46,084 nt of DNA from contig QWPN01000100.1 of assembly GCA_003671185.1 (NCBI GenBank), forward strand, positions 1 to 46,084, in the 5' to 3' direction. Source of the stretch: Planctomycetota bacterium. Lineage in GTDB: Bacteria > Planctomycetota > Planctomycetia > Pirellulales > UBA1268. Position numbers and translations under genes: made by a program. Positions 40,578 to 46,084 of the stretch are shown in pieces; within the stretch, counting starts at the first letter, position 1; every line of letters starts with the position of its first letter. The notes under the pieces were generated by a model. The model made no database searches, had not been told where the DNA came from, and was given only the letters and a program-made list of their open reading frames with translations.

Positions 40578-41545
40578 CGCCCCCGGCCTGCACTGACGTC
40601 GCTGTCGTCCCGCCCCCCTTCGGCATCGCGGGAGGGGACGTTGCCACCCGCGCCCGTGCCACGTCGTGGGCCGTTGACGTCTCCAAACTCGTGCGGCCGC
40701 GCATCGCCGTGATGGTGCTGGCCACGGTGGTCACCGCCTTCTGGCTGACCGCCGGTCGGCCGGAGAACGTGACGTCGCTGGTCGTGCTGCTGGTGGGCAC
40801 GGCGCTCGTGGCCGCCAGTTCCAGCATCGCCAACCAGATCCTGGAACGGGAGTCCGACCGGCTGATGGAGCGGACGGCGGGGCGGCCGATCGCCGCGGGT
40901 CGCATGTCGGTTGGCGAGGCGTGGTTGCTCGCCGCGGTGACGCTCGCGGCGGGGGCGGTTGCGGTGTGGGCCGGCGCGGGCGCCGGTGCCACGGTCGCGG
41001 CATTGGCCACGTGGCTCCTCTACGTGTTCGTCTACACGCCGCTCAAGCGGATGACTCCGCTGAATACGGCCGTCGGCGCCGTGGCGGGGGCGTTGCCGGT
41101 GGCGATCGGCTGGTGCGCGGCCGGCGGACCGGGACGGCTGGCGGACGGCGACGTGCGTGGCGGGCTCGCCGTCGCGGCTTTGGCGACGATCCTCTATCTC
41201 TGGCAGTTCCCCCACTTCATGGCGATCGCCTGGCTGTACCGCCGCCAATACGAGGCCGCTGGCTCGAAGATGCTCACGGTCGTCGATCCGTCCGGCCTGC
41301 GGGCCGCCGGCCAGTCGCTCGCCGCATCGCTGGCGATGGTTCCCGTCAGCCTCGTGCTTGCCGTGCCGTCGGGCAGCATCCGGCTGTTCCTGGCGGCAGC
41401 CGTGGCCGCGCTGGTCTACGTGGTGGCCTCTTTCCGGTTCGCGGTCCGTCGCGACGACTCCTCGGCACGTGTGCTCCTGCTCACCTCGCTCGGCTCCCTG
41501 CTCGGACTGCTCACCGCGGCCGTCGTTTTCGGCAGCCGGTCCTGA
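40574..41545 (+). CDS. ctaB: protoheme IX farnesyltransferase (heme O synthase)
   Basis: A 323-residue UbiA-family prenyltransferase that farnesylates heme B. Active-site Asp-rich segment NQILERESDRLMERTAGRPI (usual NxxxDxxxD pattern here NQILERESD) and the second LTPLKRMTP-type loop (YTPLKRMTPLNTAVGAV), with LWQFPHFMAIAWLYRRQYEAAG and nine hydrophobic helices. ATGA overlap with ctaA supports translational coupling; together they supply heme A to coxA. Confidence 0.95.
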   Translation: MTPPACTDVAVVPPPFGIAGGDVATRARATSWAVDVSKLVRPRIAVMVLATVVTAFWLTAGRPENVTSLVVLLVGTALVAASSSIANQILERESDRLMERTAGRPIAAGRMSVGEAWLLAAVTLAAGAVAVWAGAGAGATVAALATWLLYVFVYTPLKRMTPLNTAVGAVAGALPVAIGWCAAGGPGRLADGDVRGGLAVAALATILYLWQFPHFMAIAWLYRRQYEAAGSKMLTVVDPSGLRAAGQSLAASLAMVPVSLVLAVPSGSIRLFLAAAVAALVYVVASFRFAVRRDDSSARVLLLTSLGSLLGLLTAAVVFGSRS

Positions 41546-41584
41546 CCCCGTTTTGCGTCCCCGTTCCCCCCACGAGCCCCGATC

Positions 41585-42562
41585 ATGAACGCTTCCGCGA
41601 TCACCATTCAGCACGGACACGACGGCCACGGTCACGGGGACGGCCATGGCGACGGCCACCACGGCCACGTCACGCTGCAATACCAACCCGGCCTGCCGCT
41701 CTCCCGCGGGAAGCTGATCATGTGGCTGTTCCTGTCCACGGAGATCATGTTCTTCGCGGCACTGCTGGGGAGCTACGTGGTGCTGCGCTTCGGGGCCCCG
41801 GTCTGGCCCAAGCCCCACCACGTGCACTTGAGCGAGCCGATCGGCGCCTTCAACACGTTCGTGCTGATCTGCTCCAGTGTCACGATCGTGCTCGCGTTGG
41901 AAGCCGCCCGCGTCAACAAGGCGGGGCTGGCGAAGGCCTGGATGGTGGCCACGTTCCTGCTTGGTGGCCTGTTTCTCGGGGTCAAGGGTTACGAGTACCA
42001 GGCCAAGTTCTCCCACGGCATCTACCCCTGGGCGCCGCGCGGGCTGATCTACGAGCGGCCCGACTTGTACTACGGTTCGGCGGTGCGGGCCCGGCTGGGC
42101 GAGGCGGCGATGATCGACCGGCTCAAGGAGCTCAACGAGAAGCCCGCCGATCAGTTGTCGGCAGACGAACTGGCGGCCCGCACCCGGCTGCAGCAGGTCC
42201 AGAAGATGGTGATGAGTTCCGACCAGCAGGCCTTCGACATGGCAGTCGTCGCCGACCAGGTGATGCCGCTGCCGGCCGAGGGCGCGCACGGCGGCCATGG
42301 CGGGGCGCACGGGCTCAATGATGTCTTCCCCTGGCTGCGACTGCCGATCGTCATCCCCGGCGGCAGCATGTGGGCCAGCACCTACTTCCTGCTCACCGGG
42401 TTTCACGCCATCCACGTGATCGTCGGCCTGATCGTGTTCGGGATCATGCTCACCTGGACGCTCAACGCCAAGCGCGCCGGGGCGATCGAGAACGCGGGCC
42501 TGTATTGGCACTTCGTCGACCTCGTGTGGATCTTCCTGTTCCCGCTCATGTACCTGTTCTGA
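41585..42562 (+). CDS. coxC: cytochrome c oxidase subunit III with large insertion
   Basis: A 325-residue membrane subunit (family about 200-210). It begins with a His/Gly/Asp-rich stretch ([19 protein letters not shown]) and then [41 protein letters not shown], and the terminal [16 protein letters not shown] and [19 protein letters not shown] helices. Roughly 110 residues (about 145-255) containing a charged helix and [10 protein letters not shown] are inserted between helices 3 and 4. The insertion should face the periplasm if topology is normal; function unknown. Confidence 0.94.
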   Translation: MNASAITIQHGHDGHGHGDGHGDGHHGHVTLQYQPGLPLSRGKLIMWLFLSTEIMFFAALLGSYVVLRFGAPVWPKPHHVHLSEPIGAFNTFVLICSSVTIVLALEAARVNKAGLAKAWMVATFLLGGLFLGVKGYEYQAKFSHGIYPWAPRGLIYERPDLYYGSAVRARLGEAAMIDRLKELNEKPADQLSADELAARTRLQQVQKMVMSSDQQAFDMAVVADQVMPLPAEGAHGGHGGAHGLNDVFPWLRLPIVIPGGSMWASTYFLLTGFHAIHVIVGLIVFGIMLTWTLNAKRAGAIENAGLYWHFVDLVWIFLFPLMYLF

Positions 42563-42596
42563 ACGTCCCCAGGATCACGACCGAAAGGCTTCCGCC

Positions 42597-43097
42597 ATGA
42601 CCGACCACGGCACCCACTCCGACGCCGGCCACCACGGCCCGATCACCCGGCCCGGCCAGTCGGCCGACGAGACACTCGAGCACGCCGCCCACGGCCATGG
42701 TGACGACCACGGCCACGGCGGGATCGGCAAGTACCTGCTCGTGTTCCTGGCCCTCTGCGGGCTGACGACCATGTCGTTCTTCACCTACTCGCCCGCCTGG
42801 CCCTGGCGGGATCAGCCACAGGTGGGCTGGGCCTTCATGATGGCGGTGTCGTGCACGAAGGCGATGCTCGTGATTCTCTGCTTCATGCACGTGTGGTGGG
42901 AGGCGAATTGGAAGTACGTGCTCACGATTCCGGCCGCGATGATGGCGATCTTCCTGGCGATCATGCTCGTGCCCGACGTGGGCATGCGATTGCGGATGGT
43001 GTCGCAGGAACGGGCGCTGCACATGGCGCGGTCGTCGGACGTGAAATTGCTGGAGCGGGCCGCCGCGGAGCGGTCCGCGGAGGCACCGGCCCACTAG
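42597..43097 (+). CDS. coxD: cytochrome c oxidase subunit IV (prokaryotic)
   Basis: A 166-residue protein with a His-rich start (HGTHSDAGHHG, HAAHGHGDDHGHGG) and three hydrophobic helices: KYLLVFLALCGLTTMSFFTY, MMAVSCTKAMLVILCFMHV and VLTIPAAMMAIFLAIMLVP. FMHVWWEANWKYVL is typical of the small prokaryotic subunit IV family (CtaF/CoxD), which stabilises the enzyme. It follows coxC by 34 bp with CGAAAGG before the ATG. Confidence 0.9.
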   Translation: MTDHGTHSDAGHHGPITRPGQSADETLEHAAHGHGDDHGHGGIGKYLLVFLALCGLTTMSFFTYSPAWPWRDQPQVGWAFMMAVSCTKAMLVILCFMHVWWEANWKYVLTIPAAMMAIFLAIMLVPDVGMRLRMVSQERALHMARSSDVKLLERAAAERSAEAPAH

Positions 43098-43207
43098 CCG
43101 TTTCCGTGCTACCCACTCGCTCTCCACGTGGTCGGACCGGGGAAACGCGAGGTTTCCACGGTCTGCCAGTCGCCGGCCCCCACACTCCGCTCACCACGTT
43201 GGACGCG

Positions 43208-43867
43208 ATGAAACAAGCCGCCCCCCGCGTGATGCTGCCACTGTTCGTGGCCATGCTGGTGGGATGCGGCGAGGGGGACCGCGGCGGGGCCGCCCCCACG
43301 CCCGCGCCCGTGGCAGGCCGGGTCGAGCCCGACGACGAGGCTGCCGTCACCAACGTGGCAGACACGCCGTTCACGCTCACCGACCAGACCGGCCAGCCCT
43401 TCGACTCGCGTGCCCTGCGCGGCAAGGTGTGGATGGGGGCGATCTTCTTCGCCAACTGCCCCGGCCCCTGTTTTCGTGAGAACCAGGCGATCGCCGACAT
43501 CCTGCGCAGGATCGAGACCCCGGATTTCCTGGTCGTGAGCCTGACCTGCGATCCCGACAACGACACGCCGGACGTGTTGCGACGTTACGCAGAACGCTTC
43601 GAGGCCGATCCGCTGCGCTGGAAGTTTCTCACCGGCGACATGAAGGTGATCAGCGAGGTCGGGCAGAAGACGTTCTTCCTGCCCGTCGAGGTGGGCGTGC
43701 ATTCCGAGCGCGGTGTGGTCTTCGACCGCCAGGGCAGATTGCGGGGCGGCTACCACCTGCTGCAGCCCGACCGGGTGGCCCTGCTGGAGAAACTGATCCG
43801 CGACGTACTCGCCGAGCCCGCCGTGCCGGCCGCGACCGAGACCGAGGCGGCCGGAGCGGCGCCATGA
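43208..43867 (+). CDS. SCO1/SenC-family copper chaperone lipoprotein
   Basis: A 219-residue lipoprotein (MLVGCGEG lipobox) with a thioredoxin-like fold. SCO copper ligands are C84-PGP-C88 in ANCPGPCFRENQ and H165 in VGVHSERG. It loads or reduces the CuA site of CoxB. Ends in an Ala/Glu/Thr tail. ATGA overlap with the DUF420 gene shows coupling. The preceding 110-bp gap after coxD has no gene. Confidence 0.94.
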   Translation: MKQAAPRVMLPLFVAMLVGCGEGDRGGAAPTPAPVAGRVEPDDEAAVTNVADTPFTLTDQTGQPFDSRALRGKVWMGAIFFANCPGPCFRENQAIADILRRIETPDFLVVSLTCDPDNDTPDVLRRYAERFEADPLRWKFLTGDMKVISEVGQKTFFLPVEVGVHSERGVVFDRQGRLRGGYHLLQPDRVALLEKLIRDVLAEPAVPAATETEAAGAAP

Positions 43868-44325
43868 TCGCGACTCTCATCGCCGCCGCTGATGCCGTCG
43901 TGCCGGCCGCCGTGCATCCGCTGGCCACGACCAATGCCGTTCTCAACGCGCTGGCCACGGTACTCCTCGTGGCCGGCTGGGTGTTCATCAGGCGCGGAAA
44001 CGTGACGGCCCATCGGGCGGCCATGGTGGCGGCGTTCGGAGTCTCGGCCGTGTTCCTCGGCTGCTATCTCACCTACCACTATCTCGTCGGACACGTGCCG
44101 TTCCGCGGGCAGGGCGCCGTGCGAGCCGTGTACTTCGCGATCCTGATCTCGCACATCCTGCTCGCGGTGCTGGTGCCTGTCCTGGCGCTGCGGATGTTTT
44201 TCCTCGCCTGGCGAGGCCGCTGGGAGGCCCACCGGCGGTTGGGGCGGGTCACGCTGCCGATCTGGCTGTACGTGTCGGTGACGGGTGTGGTGATCTATGC
44301 CATGCTCTACCACCTGGTTCCCTGA
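43864..44325 (+). CDS. DUF420 membrane protein (CtaM-like)
   Basis: A 153-residue four-helix membrane protein with the family pattern HPLATTNAVLNALATVLLVAG, AHRAAMVAAFGVSAVFLGCY followed by LTYHYLVG, HILLAVLVPVLALRMFFLAW, and HRRLGRVTLPIWLYVSVTGV with a terminal Tyr. The Bacillus homolog CtaM is needed for aa3/caa3 oxidase activity, consistent with this position after SCO. Conserved His residues may bind heme or copper (inference). Start overlaps the SCO stop. Confidence 0.93.
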   Translation: MIATLIAAADAVVPAAVHPLATTNAVLNALATVLLVAGWVFIRRGNVTAHRAAMVAAFGVSAVFLGCYLTYHYLVGHVPFRGQGAVRAVYFAILISHILLAVLVPVLALRMFFLAWRGRWEAHRRLGRVTLPIWLYVSVTGVVIYAMLYHLVP

Positions 44326-44350
44326 CCCCGGTCCGGTTGGACCGGCAGGC

Positions 44351-44356
44351 TATAAT
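44351..44356 (+). promoter_or_regulatory. perfect -10 box six bases before the next start (probable leaderless transcript)
   Basis: TATAAT at 44351-44356, preceded by GGC, with ATG at 44363. RNA polymerase would start at about 44363, the start codon itself. A -35 at the usual distance is poor, so an extended -10 may suffice. It would give the last genes an internal promoter. Confidence 0.55.
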
Positions 44357-44362
44357 TCGGGC

Positions 44363-44656
44363 ATGGGCATTCCCCGTCCCGTAGCCTCGGTCTCCCCACG
44401 CCGGTTTCCGGCTGCCGCCATCGCCTGGGCGGTGGTGGTGCTCGTCTGCGTCGCGGCCGAGGCGCTGGGCTGTCCGAACTGCAAGGACGCCGTCAACACG
44501 TCCGACCCCGACGGGCTCAACCTGGCGCGGGGCTACTTCTACAGCATCCTGCTCATGCTGGCGATGCCCTTCACGCTGGCCGGATCGTTCGGCGCCTACG
44601 TGTGGCGCGAGATGCGACGGCAGCAGCGCGAGCAGGCGGGACGGCCGGCACCGTGA
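44363..44656 (+). CDS. small membrane protein with CPNC motif, hypothetical
   Basis: A 97-residue protein with two TM helices (AIAWAVVVLVCVAAEALG; FYSILLMLAMPFTLAGSFGAYV). An exported CPNCK motif at the end of the first helix/signal resembles small planctomycete proteins accompanying oxidase genes. The Cys pair could bind copper or heme, or form a disulfide; unproven. The tail is basic and cytoplasmic. GTGA overlap with the next gene. Confidence 0.75.
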   Translation: MGIPRPVASVSPRRFPAAAIAWAVVVLVCVAAEALGCPNCKDAVNTSDPDGLNLARGYFYSILLMLAMPFTLAGSFGAYVWREMRRQQREQAGRPAP

Positions 44657-45681
44657 ACCTGCGCCGCGAGCCATCGGGCCGGCAGCCGTCGCGCGGTGCG
44701 GCACCGCGGAACTACCTCGCCCCCGGCGAGCACCGCCGTCTGTTCTGGCGGGTGATGCCACTGGCTGCGGCGCTGGTGCTGCTGCTCAGCTGGGTGGAGA
44801 ACAGGTGGTTTCCCCGCGTCATGCCCCGCCCGGCGCCGCAGGCCGACACCAAGCTCGAGGCCCTGCGTGGCCCGATGCCGGAGGGCGACGCCGTGCTCAT
44901 CGAGCGCGACGAGGAGCCCTTCGAGCCGTCGGTCCCGGCCGCCGAGCTCTCCGCGCCCGCACCGGCGCTGGCCCAGGTTCGCGACGCCACGTTCTTTCGT
45001 GACGAGGAGATCGACGCCTGGCTGCAGACCTTTATCACGCTCGAGTCCAGCGGCCGCGACGCTCTGCGCCGCGGCCGGCCGCGGGACGTGAGCTTCAGCG
45101 AACTGTTCGGCCAGCCGCGCACCTTCCGGGGCCGCCTGGTGCGGATGCGTGGCAAGCTCCACAGGCTGGAACGCCTGCGGGCGCCGGCCAACGACTACGG
45201 CATCGACGACTACTGGCAGGGATGGCTGGAGCCGGCCGGCGGCCCGCCGTCGCCCGTGGTGCTGCACTGCCTGCAGCTGCCACAGGGCATGCCGGAAGGC
45301 ATGGACATCTCCGAGGATGTGGAGGTGACGGGCTACTTTCTCAAGAACTACGCCTATGTGGCCCGCGATACGATCCGCGTGGCCCCCTTGATCATGGTCC
45401 TGGAGCCTGCCTGGAAGCCCCTGCCAGCGGCTGTGCCGGAGGGCGGATTGCATGGCGCCGTGTCGCTGGGCACGGTGGCTGCCGCCACGGCGGCGACCGC
45501 GCTGGCCGCCGTCGTCATCGGCGGCGTCCTGTCCCGCCGCCGGGCCGCGCGGCGTGGCGCCGCCGCGCCGGCCGACCTCGACGCCGCGCTTGCCGGTGTC
45601 GACATCTGCACCGTCGAAGAATCGCTGCGTCGGGTCGCGGCGTCGCTGCCCGATGCTCCTCCCCGGGGAGAAGGACCATGA
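44653..45681 (+). CDS. membrane-anchored hypothetical protein in the oxidase cluster
   Basis: A 342-residue protein from GTG 44653. One TM near the N terminus (VMPLAAALVLLLSWVEN, about 35-51), a roughly 200-residue extracytoplasmic domain, and a second TM near the C terminus (GTVAAATAATALAAVVIGGV) before a basic then acidic tail. The domain has FSELFGQPRTFRGRLVRMRG and DISEDVEVTGYFLKNYAYVA, suggesting an OB-like beta fold of GRLVxxxG strands. I do not recognise a characterised family. Coupled to both neighbours by four-base overlaps, so a role linked to the oxidase or its assembly is likely but not shown. Confidence 0.75.
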   Translation: MNLRREPSGRQPSRGAAPRNYLAPGEHRRLFWRVMPLAAALVLLLSWVENRWFPRVMPRPAPQADTKLEALRGPMPEGDAVLIERDEEPFEPSVPAAELSAPAPALAQVRDATFFRDEEIDAWLQTFITLESSGRDALRRGRPRDVSFSELFGQPRTFRGRLVRMRGKLHRLERLRAPANDYGIDDYWQGWLEPAGGPPSPVVLHCLQLPQGMPEGMDISEDVEVTGYFLKNYAYVARDTIRVAPLIMVLEPAWKPLPAAVPEGGLHGAVSLGTVAAATAATALAAVVIGGVLSRRRAARRGAAAPADLDAALAGVDICTVEESLRRVAASLPDAPPRGEGP

Positions 45682-46084
45682 CGAGCCCGATGGTGATCGG
45701 CGGCGCCGCCGGCCGCGTGCTGCTCGGTGCGCTGCTGGTGCTGGTGATGCCGAGCCTGCGCGGCGCGGCGCCGTCGCAGGACGTCGACGTCCGCGAGTTT
45801 CCGGCCTTCGTGACGATGCAAAAGATCGACCGCGACAGCCGGCGTGTGCTGGAGGATGACAGCGACTGGAGCGACGACAAGGAGCGGATGCTGGGGCGGG
45901 TGCTGGCCCGCCTGCCCGCCCCGGCGAGCCTGGCGGCAGACTGGGCCGCAACGGCCCAGGCGGTGGCCGAGTCGGGCGCGGCCACCCCCATCGCCGACGT
46001 GCCGGTGCGGGTGCAGGGCCGCGCCGTGTTCGTGGCGCCGCGGACGCTGCCTGCGGCGATCGCCGAACTGGCCGGCAGGCCCGA
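45678..46084 (+). CDS. exported hypothetical protein (3' end outside window)
   Basis: From ATG 45678 (AAGGA just upstream; the ATGA overlaps the previous stop) the frame is open to the right edge, 135 complete codons. It begins with a signal peptide (GRVLLGALLVLVMPSLRGAA). The mature part starts with VDVREFPAFVTMQKI and DSRRVLEDDSDWSDDKERML, and later PVRVQGRAVFVAPRTLP. The last strand resembles the GRLVRMRG-type strand of the preceding protein, so the two could share a domain. No named family is recognised. Confidence 0.7.
   Translation, partial: MTSPMVIGGAAGRVLLGALLVLVMPSLRGAAPSQDVDVREFPAFVTMQKIDRDSRRVLEDDSDWSDDKERMLGRVLARLPAPASLAADWAATAQAVAESGAATPIADVPVRVQGRAVFVAPRTLPAAIAELAGRP

Noticed and set aside
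37385-42511. A 1,708-codon open frame on the minus strand opposite the oxidase genes
   Set aside because: It is antisense to coxA, ctaA, ctaB and coxC, all of which are certain; its His/Gly/Arg/Pro-rich low-complexity product is the typical by-product of GC-rich codon use.

Overview
The window is a GC-rich, gene-dense bacterial chromosome segment, best explained as Planctomycetota, probably of the Pirellulales type. Three things point there. TatC carries a long periplasmic insertion. There is a BBP2-type outer-membrane porin. The quinol:cytochrome c reductase has a split cytochrome b, an enlarged subunit IV and a roughly 1,500-residue octaheme protein in place of cytochrome c1. The assignment rests on protein character only; no rRNA gene is present.

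Layout. Positions 1-6138 (+) hold a housekeeping run: polA (5' end outside the window), coaE, rho, ribH, nusB, ftsY. Positions 6139-9244 hold a 13-bp tandem repeat, a porin gene ending in a textbook intrinsic terminator, and a secreted two-domain thioredoxin-like protein. Positions 9245-11338 (-) hold an orphan WspA-like chemoreceptor, a doubtful small membrane protein and tRNA-Leu(UAA). Positions 11448-19378 mix a DUF420-like protein, an apgM-tatC pair transcribed divergently from pgi, a UPF0173 hydrolase, a small Rieske ferredoxin, a HAD phosphatase and two unassigned proteins. Positions 19315-25630 hold an ECF sigma factor divergent from fdxA (both with recognisable promoters), a palindromic repeat mosaic, an HNH nuclease, a zinc-ribbon protein, a beta-decarboxylating dehydrogenase and a purD-Gfo/Idh operon.

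Positions 25838-46084 (+) are the centrepiece, a 20-kb respiratory supercluster. A near-consensus promoter overlaps the start of a CRP/FNR-type palindrome. Then follow the Rieske protein, cytochrome b6-like protein, subunit IV, octaheme/PDZ protein, two cupredoxin lipoprotein/periplasmic proteins, a diheme cytochrome c, coxB, coxA (A2-type), ctaA, ctaB, coxC, coxD, a SCO protein, DUF420, and three uncharacterised membrane or secreted proteins, the last cut by the window end. Inferred electron path: menaquinol to Rieske/cytochrome b, to the octaheme protein, to diheme cytochrome and/or cupredoxins, to CuA of CoxB, to the heme-copper centre of CoxA. CtaA/CtaB supply heme A, and SCO/DUF420 assist assembly.

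The most noteworthy points are a PDZ domain set between heme sites of the octaheme protein, a Rieske protein with a roughly 190-residue N-terminal extension carrying three copies of an ILAxAR motif before an internal Tat-like signal, and repeated His-rich segments in four proteins of the cluster. Also notable are the CRP-like operator at the cluster promoter, the palindromic mosaic near 20.6 kb, and probable leaderless starts.
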